A DNA stretch of 49,805 bases from Aliirhizobium wenxiniae (GCF_014201355.1 NZ_JACHEG010000006.1:1-49805); one strand, 5' to 3'; positions 22,844-31,558 are shown, counted from the first letter of the stretch. Notes: generated from the sequence alone by a model not told the origin. Translations and numbers: made by a program.

Positions 22844-25813
22844 TTAAGGCTTTTGAGATCCGGACCTCAATGTGGCCAAGGCTTCCCTAAGTTCCTCGAC
22901 CTTGAATGGCTTCGTCAGTCTGGGCACATCAGGTGCGATACCCCCAACGTCCGCATATCCTGAAATAATCAGACAGGGCAGTTCCGGCCGGGTGAGCTTC
23001 ACACGGCGCGCCAGCTCTACCCCATCCATGCCCGGCATCAGATGGTCCGTGACAAGCAGTTTCAGGACCGGCATACGGTCCAGCGCCGCCAGTGCGGCCT
23101 CTCCGCTGGACGCTTCCACGACCTCAAAACCGAGCTCGTCCAGCATATGGGCTGCACTGCTGCGGACAACATCTTCGTCGTCGACGAGCAATACTGTTCC
23201 GCGATGGGTAGGAGACGCAGCGGTTGCGTCCACACTCTTCGGAAAAGGAACAGGGGCAACGTCGGCCTCGGGCAACCAGAGCTCGACGTTCGTGCCTACC
23301 CCCTGCCGGCTGAAGATACGGATGCCTCCGCCAAGTTGCTGAGCAAGACCGTGCACCATCGACAGGCCAAGTCCGGTCCCTTGTCCCAAGCCCTTTGTCG
23401 AGAAAAAGGGCTCGATTGCGCGAGCCATGGTTTCTTCGCTCATCCCCTCACCGGTGTCAGCTACCGAGATTGTCACGTAGCGGCCACGTTTCAGATCGCT
23501 CTCCGCATCGGCCAGAATTTCGCGGGAACTCGCAGTGATGCGCAATGTGCCGCCAGTCGGCATTGCGTCCCTTGCGTTGACGCTTAGGTTCAGGAGCGCC
23601 ATCTCCACCTGGTTATAGTCGGCGCGTGCAGCCGGCAAATGTTCTGGGGTATCGATTGCGACCAGGATTTGCGGACCCGTGGTGCTACTGACCAATTCAC
23701 CCATGCCGGTTACCAACGTTTTCACGTCAATCGCAGTCGGCTGAAGCGGCTGTCGCCGAGCGAACGCGAGAAGTCGCTGGACGAGAATTCGGGCCCGCTC
23801 GGCCGACTGTAGCGCGCCACCGATCAGTTTGCGCTCCCGATCGTTGCCAATCTGTCTGCGCACGAGCATGTCGAGCGAGCCGATGATGGGGGTCAGCAAG
23901 TTGTTGAAGTCATGCGCGACACCACCGGTCAGTTGGCCGAGTGCCTCGACCTTCTGCGACTGTCGAAGCTGTTCCTCTGCATCCGCCAGGCGACGTTGCT
24001 CTGCCAGGCGCTCGGTGACGTCGTATGCGATCTGATAAGCGCCGATCTGATGTCCCGCAGCATCTCGCAGAACATTGAAGTTCAGCTCGAACCAGCGCTT
24101 AGACAGGTTGCCGTCTCCGAACTCGTCCAGCAGTGTAAATTCTTCACCCGCAAGTGCGCGAGACCATGTGCGACGCACATGCTCGCGCTGCTCAGGCAGA
24201 TGATCGAGCACGTCGAGCATGGACGCCCCGATCACCGGGCGCACGCCATAGACCTGTTCGAAAGCTTTGGCCCCCGCCTTGTTCATCGCCAGCCAACGAT
24301 ATCGATGGTCCGCCACAAAGATGATGGCTGTCGTATTCTCAACGACATCGGCCAAGAGTTTAGGTTCGGCCAGACCCTCGGCGACGCGAGCTTCCAAGGT
24401 GTCGTTGAGTTCGCGTAAGGCTACTTCTGTCTTTTTGCGTTCGGTGATGTCGATCGCAGTTCCGATCACCCGCAGACAGCGGTCGCCCTCGAATACACCA
24501 CGCCCCTTTGCTGCGACCCAGCGGGTAATACCGTCCTCCTTGCCGATCGTCCGATACTCGACGTCGTAAACGGCGCGAACGTCCGGGTTCGCCGCAGCCG
24601 CGTAGGCGATTGAAGTCCGTTCAAGGTCGTCTGGATGAAGGCCGCTATAGTAGTCTTGCATGGAGACAGGCACGTCTGGCGAAATCCCGAACATTGCCTT
24701 GACGCGCGGCGGCCAGAACAGAGTGCCCGCAACCACGTCCACGTCCCAAAGGCCGATTTCCGCCGCATCGATGGCGAGCCGCAGTTGCTCTTCGCTTGCG
24801 CGAAGGTTGGCTTCAGCCCCGACGCGCTCAACATGCGCCCATGATCTTTCCGTGACTTCGCGAATAAGATTCAGTTCATAGCCGGACCATTTATGCGGCT
24901 TCCTGTCATGAATAGCCATCAAAGCGGCTAACCGGCCGTTTTTTACCAGCGGCATGCAGATCGTCGCAGTGATGCCGATATCCTGAAAAGTCTTCGCCTC
25001 TTCAGGCGCAATCTCATTGAGATTGTCGTTGATGATCAGGGAGCGGCCTGCCGACAATTCCTGAACCGCAAGCTTGCCGAAATCGGCAAGGCTGTAATGT
25101 CCAATGATCGAGGGCGATCCAGGCGCGTGCCAGTTGCCGCGGATTGTAAAGCCGTCCTGATCGGGATCCATATCGGCGTAAGCGCAATTGGAGAGGTCCA
25201 AATGCGCGGCGACCATACGTGTCGTGACGGCGAGGACGTCGTTAGCGTCCTGCAGGCCGGCGATAGCCTGGCCAAGATCGTCGAGGAACCGATATAGTTC
25301 TTCGCTTTGCGCCAGCCGCCGTTCCGCGAGCACGCGCTGCGTGATATCGAAGACCATGGCAAGCGAGCCGATCGGCTGGCCGCTGCCGTTTCTTATCGGA
25401 AGATACTCCAGGTCCATCCAGACCTGTTCCGCCCTGCCATGCCTCCAGAGCTCAAGCTCCTGAGCATGGACGCTCAGCGGTTGACCACGCAATCCTGCAG
25501 CAATCACGCGTGCATTGAAGTCGGCGGCTTCAGGCCAGACGTCCAGCAGCTTGCCGCCCAGCGCCGCCGGGTGGCGCGGTCCGCAAATCGCCGCATAGCC
25601 ATCGTTATAGATGAGAATTCCTTCTGGACCCCAAATAATTGCCATCGGCACTGGTGACGCCAGCATTGTCTGGGCGTTCGCCCTCAACTCCGCGGGCCAT
25701 GAGCCAATTGGCCCAAGCGGTGTCGACCCCCAGTCCATCTGCCTGATGGCATCACCGGCTTGTCCGCCGCCAACGAGCCCTGAGCCATCGAGGCACTGTT
25801 TCGCATCATCCAT
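22844..25813 (-). CDS. Hybrid sensor histidine kinase (PAS-GAF-PAS-PAS-HisKA-HATPase-REC)
   Basis: This soluble hybrid kinase has 989 residues. In order it has a first PAS-like module (MDWGSTPLGPIGSWP, WGPEGILIYNDGYAAI); a GAF domain (YRFLDDLGQAIAG to MPLVKNGRLAALMAIH); a PAS_3 (AEIGLWDVDVVAGTLFW); a further PAS (DVVENTTAIIFVADHRYRW); the HisKA H-box TGGVAHDFNNLLTPI; ATPase boxes LLNLSVNARDAM, VADTGEGM and GLGLSMVHGL; and a receiver (LLVDDEDVV, VTDHLMPGMDG, LTKPF). All catalytic boxes are intact. It differs from the HWE kinases by its classical HisKA core. ATG 25813 was chosen, as residues before it in the longer frame are unconserved. Its final phosphotransfer partner is not adjacent. Confidence 0.93.
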   Translation of the reverse strand: MDDAKQCLDGSGLVGGGQAGDAIRQMDWGSTPLGPIGSWPAELRANAQTMLASPVPMAIIWGPEGILIYNDGYAAICGPRHPAALGGKLLDVWPEAADFNARVIAAGLRGQPLSVHAQELELWRHGRAEQVWMDLEYLPIRNGSGQPIGSLAMVFDITQRVLAERRLAQSEELYRFLDDLGQAIAGLQDANDVLAVTTRMVAAHLDLSNCAYADMDPDQDGFTIRGNWHAPGSPSIIGHYSLADFGKLAVQELSAGRSLIINDNLNEIAPEEAKTFQDIGITATICMPLVKNGRLAALMAIHDRKPHKWSGYELNLIREVTERSWAHVERVGAEANLRASEEQLRLAIDAAEIGLWDVDVVAGTLFWPPRVKAMFGISPDVPVSMQDYYSGLHPDDLERTSIAYAAAANPDVRAVYDVEYRTIGKEDGITRWVAAKGRGVFEGDRCLRVIGTAIDITERKKTEVALRELNDTLEARVAEGLAEPKLLADVVENTTAIIFVADHRYRWLAMNKAGAKAFEQVYGVRPVIGASMLDVLDHLPEQREHVRRTWSRALAGEEFTLLDEFGDGNLSKRWFELNFNVLRDAAGHQIGAYQIAYDVTERLAEQRRLADAEEQLRQSQKVEALGQLTGGVAHDFNNLLTPIIGSLDMLVRRQIGNDRERKLIGGALQSAERARILVQRLLAFARRQPLQPTAIDVKTLVTGMGELVSSTTGPQILVAIDTPEHLPAARADYNQVEMALLNLSVNARDAMPTGGTLRITASSREILADAESDLKRGRYVTISVADTGEGMSEETMARAIEPFFSTKGLGQGTGLGLSMVHGLAQQLGGGIRIFSRQGVGTNVELWLPEADVAPVPFPKSVDATAASPTHRGTVLLVDDEDVVRSSAAHMLDELGFEVVEASSGEAALAALDRMPVLKLLVTDHLMPGMDGVELARRVKLTRPELPCLIISGYADVGGIAPDVPRLTKPFKVEELREALATLRSGSQKP

Positions 25814-26006
25814 CGTTCGAAGCCTGCGTCCTACTGGTTGACCAGAGTGCTTATAACTGATCGTCGAGTTCAAAAACGACGGAGCGGAACAACCTTGCGG
25901 ATGCGCCCGGGTACCGTCTGTCATGGAACATTTATGGCGGCAACAGCTTCACGTGTAGAGCAAGAGAAATAACGAGCCCGAGTTGGTCCCCTCGTGCACG
26001 GTCGCG

Positions 26007-27040
26007 ATGATCCGTTGGGCGTCTAAGGGCGCACAGTTGGATTTTTTTGGTTGGAAGCTGGATCCTTATGTCGTCGGTTTGGCGGGTGCCGGATTTCTCA
26101 TAGCGCTTGTGGTCTGGTTGCCACTGGCTCTCCGGCGCCTCCCGTTGTCGCTGCCCATCGTTTGCCTGCCGATTGGTGGACTAATCTATACCGTCCCTTA
26201 TGTTGGATTGGACCCACTCCCGAATTCTCATCAGTATGCCACCGAACGCCTCACAAAATTCGTCGTGATCATAGCCCTCATGGGTGCTGGCCTGAAAATC
26301 GATCGGCGCTTCTCGTTCAAAGGATGGGAAATAACCTGGAGGTTACTACTGATTACGATGCCGTTGAGCATTCTGGTCCTTCTCTTCATTGGAGTGGGCT
26401 TTCTATGCCTCAGCGTCCTCGGCGCGCTGCTTTTGGCGGCAAGCCTGTCACCGACTGATCCGGTTCTTGCTGCCATATCCAGGTTGGCGGACCGCAGGAG
26501 GGAGGAGAAGACACCGTCGGTTCGCTCTCACTTCGGAAGCGGGACTAAATGACGGTTTTGCATTTCCGTTCGTACATCTGGCGATTGTTCTGAGCCTCGC
26601 CGACAGTGGGGAAGACTGGTTCACCAGTTGGCTCACATTGCACGTATTTTGAGAAACGATCGCAGGCATCGGGTGCGGCTGGATCGTAGGGAAAATCTTT
26701 GGGTGGATAACGTTCAGGATGCCCGGCGATACCTGGCGAAAACCGGTGATGGTCTCGTCGCGATTGCCGCCACCTTTGTCTCCTATGGCGTGTCCGAGAT
26801 TCTGCAGTGCTAGGGGTTCTTCGCCGTTTTCGTGACCGCGCTGACTTTGCGAAACTCACATCGGGACCATGACTTTCAACGCGATATGCATGATATCACC
26901 GAGCAGATCAAGCGCATTGCGATGATGCTCCTTCTGCTTGCCTTTGGTGGTTCAATCACTGTGGGCCTGCTGGAAAACGTTGGCTGGACTGAAATCGCGT
27001 CAGCGCTGCTAATCCTTCTCGTTCTGCGGCCCGTGGCCGG
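26007..27040 (+). pseudogene. Cation/proton antiporter (CPA1/NhaP type), frameshifted and truncated
   Basis: The first 170 residues read well as an antiporter: several membrane helices, FVVIIALMGAGLKIDRR, and LLLAASLSPTDPVLA (the ion-site region). The frame then breaks near 26500. Another frame gives ALTSEAGLNDGFAFPFVHLA and stops; a third resumes at about 26832 (RDMHDITEQIKRIAMMLLLLAFGG). Homology ends near 27040 in mid-helix, where an opposite-strand SDR begins. At least two frame changes and loss of the C-terminus make it nonfunctional. Confidence 0.85.
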
Positions 27041-27884
27041 GCGCTTCATCGGCGTGCCTGAGCCGAATTCGGTAACCTCTTCCGGCTCCTTGTCGCTCGG
27101 ATTGAGCGTCGACCAGACAGGGCCGGGCGAAACGCAATTGACACGGATGCCTTTCCGGAATGAGCTGCGATGCCAGTGACTTCGTGAAGGCATGAATGCC
27201 GCCCTTGGTCATGGAGTAATCGAGCAGCGTCTTTTCGCCATCGAAGCCGGTGACAGACCCGGTGTTGATGATGGCCGAACCGTTTCTGAGATGCGGAACG
27301 GCGGCGCGTGCCATATGAAAATACCCGTAGAGATTTGTCTTCAACGTCTCGTTGAAATGATCCTCGGTCAGATCGGCGATGTCGTAGGTATGGACCTGGA
27401 AGGCAGAGTTGTTGACGAGGACATCGAGCTTTTCGAATTCGGCGACAGTCCGTTCGACAGCGTCGCGGCAGAAGGCCGGCTCCTTCACATCTCCTTTGAT
27501 CACCAGGCAGCGTCCGGCTTCTTTCTCGACAGCGGCGGCGGTCTGCGCAGCGTCCTCATCCTCATCAAGATGGACGATCGCGATGTCGGCACCCTCGCGG
27601 GCGAACAGACCCGCCACGGATCTTCCAATGCCGCTATCGCCACCAGTGATGAGAGCAACCATGTCCTTCAGCTTGGCCGAGCCGATATAAAACGGCGCGT
27701 CATACATGGTCGCCGGCACAAGTGCTGCCTCGCCGCCGGGCTTGTCCTGGTGTCGCTGCGGGGAGGGCGGCTCAGGCTATCGCCGGGCGCCGGCCTGCAT
27801 GGCACGCGGCTCAGGTAACACCTCCTGCTCATCTGCCTCGGCGACCTGTTCCTGGATCTCCCGTTGCTTTGCTGCGGTCATCAT
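27040..27884 (-). pseudogene. SDR oxidoreductase (YhdG/DUF-free glucose-DH-like type), nonsense plus frameshift, 3' truncated
   Basis: The gene begins at ATG 27884/27881 behind GGAGACAGG with the usual leader (KQREIQEQVAEADEQEVLPE). TAG at 27777-27779 interrupts it where homologues have Tyr (RRYPEPP). The main part is normal: ALITGGDSGIGRSVA, VNNSAFQ, NTGSVTGFDG and YSMTKGGIHAF. Near 27145-27150 one extra base shifts the frame, and the -1 frame continues with GIRVNCVSPGPVW to GTPMKRPA, after which it is cut by the antiporter remnant. A downstream start after the nonsense codon would still meet the frameshift. Confidence 0.85.
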
Positions 27885-28051
27885 CCTGTCTCCATCCATC
27901 GTCCGTTCCAAACGATTATCCAGCGGATTGGTTCGCGAAGTCGGGCAATGCCGATCCAGCTAGGCGCTCCTTTCGAGGAACTTGTTGGCATGTGCGCACT
28001 TATGCTCGCAGGCGAATGCCATGACTTCAGGGTGTCTCAAGAGGTTGGACG

Positions 28052-28285
28052 ATGGCCAGGGATCAATACGAGCGCATTCAGCAAAGAGCTTATCAGATCT
28101 GGGAAAACGAAGGGCGGCCCGAGGGGTCGGCGGTCCGGCACTGGGATCAGGCTCTGGATGAACTGGCCGGCGAAGACGAACACGAAACCCTTCAGGACCT
28201 GATCGATAAAGATGACCTGGCGGATGACAAGCGTCGAGAACACGCTTCGCCCAGCCCTTCCTCCAAAGGCCACGAGCATCCCTGA
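28052..28285 (+). CDS. DUF2934 family protein
   Basis: This 77-residue protein has the DUF2934 signature in its first half: RIQQRAYQIWENEGRPEGS followed by HWDQALDEL. The domain is common as one to several copies on rhizobial replicons and is of unknown function. The second half is acidic and then Ser/Pro-rich. GAGG lies about 9 bases before the ATG. It lies convergent to the phosphoesterase gene. Confidence 0.85.
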   Translation: MARDQYERIQQRAYQIWENEGRPEGSAVRHWDQALDELAGEDEHETLQDLIDKDDLADDKRREHASPSPSSKGHEHP

Positions 28286-28334
28286 GGCGCACCTGTCCTG
28301 GCCATCTCTGACCAAAGGCATAGATTTCGGCGCG

Positions 28335-28853
28335 CTAGATGGCGGCGGAAGAGCCTTTGGTCCTTTTTCTGGAATCGAGAATTTCCGTCAAACTGACTGG
28401 CTTCAGTCCTTGCGAATCGACGCCGACATCGAACTGGCGCGGTGCGAGCTTCAAGCGGCCATGCGAGTGGCCGTGTAGATTGATCGATCCCTTGCCCATC
28501 TGGTTCCATGTCCGGAATGCGTAGTGGCAAAGAATCAGGTGATGGCCGCCCTCCCGGATTTCGGCGTAGTGCTGGACGCTGTGCCATCCATCGGAGCCGG
28601 TGGTCGTCCCCGGATCGTTATTGCCCACGATCAGGTGTTTCCTGCCGTTTAGCTTTGCAAGCAGAGCCGCGCACTCTCCTCCTTTCACCGACATGAAGTC
28701 GCCGAGATGCCAGATGTCGTCATCTTGCCCGACGACAACATTCCAGTTCTCGACGATTGCAGCGTCATGCGATGCCATGTCCGGAAATGGACGACGATCG
28801 ATGCGCAATACGCGGGGATCTGCAAAATGCGTGTCTCCGGTGAAGAAGATCAC
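28335..28853 (-). CDS. Metallophosphoesterase
   Basis: This 172-residue calcineurin-like phosphoesterase has all metal-ligand motifs: GDTHFAD (start), WHLGDFM, VGNND, LCHYAFR and HGHSHG. Small members of this group act on phosphodiesters or nucleotides, but the substrate is not predictable. The ATG at 28853 immediately starts the first metal-binding strand, as in homologues. It lies 6 bases after the stop of the DUF2177 gene on the same strand, so the two form an operon. Confidence 0.93.
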   Translation of the reverse strand: MIFFTGDTHFADPRVLRIDRRPFPDMASHDAAIVENWNVVVGQDDDIWHLGDFMSVKGGECAALLAKLNGRKHLIVGNNDPGTTTGSDGWHSVQHYAEIREGGHHLILCHYAFRTWNQMGKGSINLHGHSHGRLKLAPRQFDVGVDSQGLKPVSLTEILDSRKRTKGSSAAI

Positions 28854-28859
28854 AGCCCG

Positions 28860-29261
28860 TTACCCGAACTGACGGGCTGCCGCGTAACCGCATGCGCTCC
28901 CAGCGGCTGTCAGGACCGTGCCCCAAACCAGATCGACGATCGTCAGCGGGGCCGGCCAGTTCTTCAAGGTCGAGAGATTGGTCATGTCGTAGGTGCCGTA
29001 GGCTGCAAGACCGAGTATCGCCCCGTGACCAACGGTCGTCCACAATGAGCCTGCTTCGAGACCCGGGCGGACCGCTAGGAGCACGATAGCGATCGCGAAG
29101 AATAGATAAAATACCGCCGCAACCGCGAAGTTCGGGGTCGACAGCATCATGTCTCCGAGCTGGTCGCGATAGAAGTTCTTCGCAAGGACGCCAAGCCAGA
29201 TCGCATCGATGAGCAGAAATGAAATGAGCGTTCCGGCGTAGGCGATACCAAGTGTCTTCAT
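28860..29261 (-). CDS. DUF2177 family membrane protein
   Basis: This 133-residue inner-membrane protein has about four helices (AYAGTLISFLLIDAIWLGVL, VAAVFYLFFAIAIVLLAV, HGAILGLAAYGTYDMTN, IVDLVWGTVLTAAGSACGY). The DUF2177 hallmarks DAIWLG, YGTYDMTN and DLVWG are present. Function is unknown. ATG 29261 begins at the first helix. It is upstream of, and probably co-transcribed with, the phosphoesterase. Confidence 0.92.
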   Translation of the reverse strand: MKTLGIAYAGTLISFLLIDAIWLGVLAKNFYRDQLGDMMLSTPNFAVAAVFYLFFAIAIVLLAVRPGLEAGSLWTTVGHGAILGLAAYGTYDMTNLSTLKNWPAPLTIVDLVWGTVLTAAGSACGYAAARQFG

Positions 29262-29286
29262 CCGCTATGTCCTTTAATGGGTAGCC

Positions 29287-29448
29287 TTATCGAGGGGAAC
29301 ACGGTGGCCGCTCTGTTGTTCCGGACCACAACTCGCGTGCGGTGGGATGAACCGCTGCATCCGACGCCGCGCACTCTTGCAGGGCGACATTATGAAAGGT
29401 GGCGATCAGCTCTTCAGCACGATCCAGGCAAACGAACGCGCCTTCCAT
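29287..29448 (-). CDS. Possible small protein, 53 residues
   Basis: An open frame from ATG 29448 encodes a helical segment (VCLDRAEELIATFHNVALQE) and a polar tail ending at TAA 29287-29289. The ribosome binding site is poor and the frame is open further upstream to a TGA, so the start is uncertain. The codon pattern looks coding and no competing frame exists. I do not recognise a family. Confidence 0.35.
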   Translation of the reverse strand: MEGAFVCLDRAEELIATFHNVALQECAASDAAVHPTARELWSGTTERPPCSPR

Positions 29449-29766
29449 CACCGTTGACCGCGGTTGCTTTTCCTTGAGATCAATGACCGCGTTGCCTCAG
29501 ATGAGCCAGCGTGCGCTTATGCTGGAATAAGGCGACGAAGATTAAGCGTAGGCGTTGTTCCTGACGTTTGAGACCATCGCGGCATCGGTACGTTGCCGTA
29601 CGAGGTTCGCACTTATGGCTTCGGAAACTAGCGCTCCTGCGCGCCACCTAAGGACAGATGGATGACCGGCGATCATCCATTCAATCCGTGATACCAGCCA
29701 TTTTTCATTTTCTTTTCAGCTTCAGTTTGCCGCCAGAGGTGCAACGCCTGCTTTTCTATCGAATGG
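29449..29766. other. Intergenic stretch, nothing recognised
   Basis: This stretch of about 318 bases between two small minus-strand frames contains no convincing coding frame, repeat or strong hairpin on either strand. Confidence 0.4.
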
Positions 29767-29925
29767 CTAAGGTGCCAAGCATTCGTTACAAATGCCGCAG
29801 CCGTCTTCGTCCATGGCGGAGTTGGGACGCTGGCGACAGCAGCAACGGCAAATGGCCGTCTCGTGTTGAGTGGCGTGATGCGGAGGCAAAATCTCAACGT
29901 CGGCTTCGAAAAACGTTTCGGTCAT
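29767..29925 (-). CDS. Cysteine-rich mini-protein (zinc-ribbon-like), 52 residues
   Basis: From ATG 29925 the frame reads METFFEADVEILPP-like acidic sequence (exactly MTETFFEADVEILPPHH). It then gives AICRCCCRQRP and, after a 7-residue acidic stretch, DGCGICNECLAP at the very end. The two cysteine clusters (C-x-CCC and C-x-x-C-x-x-C) are spaced like a compact zinc ribbon or treble clef. There is no signal peptide, so it is cytoplasmic. GATGGA lies just before the start. It is short and easily missed. Role unknown; such mini zinc proteins often bind nucleic acid or another protein. Confidence 0.65.
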   Translation of the reverse strand: MTETFFEADVEILPPHHATQHETAICRCCCRQRPNSAMDEDGCGICNECLAP

Positions 29926-30034
29926 TCCATCATCCATCCCAATGCTCCCAAGTCAAAGATCGCGACTCGAAATAGGATCGGATGTCCAACGAACAAGATG
30001 GCTTTGGGGAGCCCGAAAAATTTTCGATAGGGGT

Positions 30035-30063
30035 CTTGAACGACAAAATCTCAAAAACCAAAT
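30035..30063 (+). promoter_or_regulatory. Putative RpoH (sigma-32) promoter of hsp20
   Basis: CTTGAA (30035-30040) and CCAAAT (30058-30063) are 17 bases apart, resembling the alphaproteobacterial heat-shock promoter form CTTGAA-N17-CCATNT. The htpG promoter in this window has the same -35 and spacing. Transcription would start near 30070 and give a leader of about 83 bases. Confidence 0.45.
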
Positions 30064-30069
30064 CGGTCA

Positions 30070-30152
30070 ACGCCGACGGCCAATGAGGGGTCGGCTGACC
30101 GAGGAGGCGGATTTCCCGCTTCCTTCCATGTTGCTTTACGGAGGATATGGTT
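30070..30152 (+). promoter_or_regulatory. ROSE-type RNA thermometer in hsp20 leader
   Basis: A hairpin GCCGAC (30072-30077)/GTCGGC (30090-30095) is followed by a second stem in which CCATGTTGCTTT (30127-30138) faces GGAGGATATGG (30140-30150). The second stem buries the ribosome binding site GGAGG. The TTGCT element with a G that must bulge opposite the Shine-Dalgarno sequence is the hallmark of ROSE elements, which melt on warming and open the start site. Rhizobial hsp20 genes are the classic ROSE targets. The flanking TCGGTCA/TGACCGA pair would extend the first stem if the transcript begins further upstream. Confidence 0.75.
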
Positions 30153-30623
30153 ATGAGAACTGAACTTGATTTTGCCCCGCTCTATCGTTCGAGCATTGGT
30201 TTCGACCGCCTGATCGATCTGCTCAGCAATACGCAGCGCCTTAACGCAATAGAGACCTGGCCGGCCTATGACATCGTCAAGACCAGCGAAGACGACTATC
30301 GCATCACGATGGCGGTGGCAGGTTTTGGCGAAGGGGATCTGGATATCACTCAGGAGCGCAATGTCCTGGTGATCAAAGGCGGGAAAGCCGAAGAGCTGCA
30401 GGGCGAATATCTCCACCGCGGCATCGCCGGTCGTTCTTTCGAGCGAAAGTTTGAGCTTGCGGATCATGTGAGGGTGGAAGGGGCCGATCTGAAGAATGGC
30501 CTGCTGACAATTGCCCTGAAGCGTGAGGTGCCCGAAGCCATGAAACCGCGCAAGATCGAGATCGTAGCCGCTTCATCCGCCGGCGAGCCGCTCCGGCTCG
30601 AAGCCGATCGCAAGGTCGCCTAA
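30153..30623 (+). CDS. Small heat shock protein Hsp20 (IbpA-like)
   Basis: This 156-residue class A small heat shock protein has an N-terminal MRTELDFAPLYRSSIGFDRL. The alpha-crystallin domain (about 35-130) carries YDIVKTSEDDYRITMAVAGF, LHRGIAGRSFERKF, LADHVRVEGADLKNGLL and ALKREVPEAMKPRKI. It acts as an ATP-independent holdase. The ATG at 30153 lies 8 bases after GGAGG; an ATG at 30147 is too close to that site. Control is likely dual: an RpoH-type promoter and a ROSE leader. A DUF982 gene follows about 100 bases later. Confidence 0.96.
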   Translation: MRTELDFAPLYRSSIGFDRLIDLLSNTQRLNAIETWPAYDIVKTSEDDYRITMAVAGFGEGDLDITQERNVLVIKGGKAEELQGEYLHRGIAGRSFERKFELADHVRVEGADLKNGLLTIALKREVPEAMKPRKIEIVAASSAGEPLRLEADRKVA

Positions 30624-30657
30624 CCCGAGCACCGAGGACGAATCAAAGCGTGCTATT

Positions 30658-30681
30658 AGCCGGCCCGATCTGGGGCCGGCT
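30658..30681 (+). terminator. GC-rich hairpin after the second hsp20
   Basis: AGCCGGCCC (30658-30666) pairs with GGGCCGGCT (30673-30681) around a 6-base loop. It is in the same position as the hairpin after the first hsp20. No T run follows, so read-through into the DUF982 gene is possible. Confidence 0.55.
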
Positions 30682-30721
30682 TCAGTGATCAGTCTGTTCC
30701 GAGCAAAAAAAGGAGGTCGGT

Positions 30722-30949
30722 ATGTTGCTCGCTCAATTCGACCAGCCCATCTGTGCACAGCGCCGGTATCTTGCGCAGGAAATCGTCGGACTGAATGATG
30801 TGTTCGATTTTCTCGACGAGTGGCCCCGGGAGAAGCGCAACCTCACTTACGAGACCCTTGTCCGATATTATCGTGAAGCGGCGGGCGGTCACCGGCCGAT
30901 CGACGCGGCCCGCGAGAACTTTCGGGTTTTTTTTAAAGCAGAACAATAA
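30722..30949 (+). CDS. DUF982 domain protein
   Basis: This 75-residue DUF982 protein carries QRRYLAQEIVGLNDVFDFLDEWP, a middle helix TYETLVRYYREAAGG and the closing DAARENFRVFFK. An optimal AAGGAGG lies 7 bases before the ATG. It lies directly downstream of hsp20, repeating the order seen at 1-708. The family function is unknown. A link to heat or stress acclimation is inferred from this repeated neighbourhood. Confidence 0.87.
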   Translation: MLLAQFDQPICAQRRYLAQEIVGLNDVFDFLDEWPREKRNLTYETLVRYYREAAGGHRPIDAARENFRVFFKAEQ

Positions 30950-31114
30950 GCTCGCTGAGCTCGAAGATGTCCCGCCTCATCTTCGGCGTCGAACGGACGC
31001 GAAGATCGGTGGATTGTGAGGCCGAGACCTGTCCGCTCTGGCGATTATGGACCCCTTGAAGCACCGCTCTTGGGGCAGGCGAAGTCTAACCCAGACCGCG
31101 GCACCATCCGTCGC

Positions 31115-31432
31115 TCAGGTCGCGGGTTCGACGGTCTTGCGGGACGCGAAGATCTGTGTAAGTGAGGCCAGGATCGTGGCCACGCCTTCGTTCTGCGACG
31201 AATAATAGACGGTCTGCGCGTCCCGGCCTGCACTGACAACCTTGAGATCCCGCATCTTTTTTAGATGCTGCGACAGCGAGGACTGGCTCATGTTCGGTTT
31301 TTGAGCAAGGGAACTCACGTCCCACTCACGCTGGCCGATGAGCTCGAATATCTCGAGGCGCTTGGGATTTGAAAGGACGGACAAAAGGTCAGATATACGT
31401 TCGACACCGAAAGAGTGATCGCCGCTGGTGAT
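31115..31432 (-). CDS. ArsR family regulator (NolR-like), possible ATC start
   Basis: This winged helix protein shows LSVLSNPKRLEIFELI, DVSSLAQKPNMSQSSLSQHLKKM and the wing VSAGRDAQTVYYSS. It has no cysteines, so it is not a thiol metal sensor; it resembles NolR-type ArsR proteins. No ATG, GTG or TTG with a ribosome binding site exists at the expected position. However AGGAG lies 5 bases before ATC 31430-31432, which would give 105 residues including the missing N-terminal helix (SFGVERISDLL). The only conventional start is TTG 31384, which truncates helix 1. It is paralogous to the protein at 40601. Confidence 0.75.
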   Translation of the reverse strand: MTSGDHSFGVERISDLLSVLSNPKRLEIFELIGQREWDVSSLAQKPNMSQSSLSQHLKKMRDLKVVSAGRDAQTVYYSSQNEGVATILASLTQIFASRKTVEPAT

Positions 31433-31558
31433 TCTTGCTCCTGACGAACCCTAACCAGCCGGCGAATGGGCTCGCTCTTTTGGCCGGGGCCATACAGTAT
31501 GACCAGCTGCTTTATTATGAAAATGACAATGTGACAGATATGGTGAATGGCCGTTGAT

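Noticed and set aside
23042..23587. Long plus-strand frames inside the hybrid kinase gene
   Set aside because: They are shadows of the GC-rich minus-strand coding sequence; the kinase frame carries all conserved motifs.
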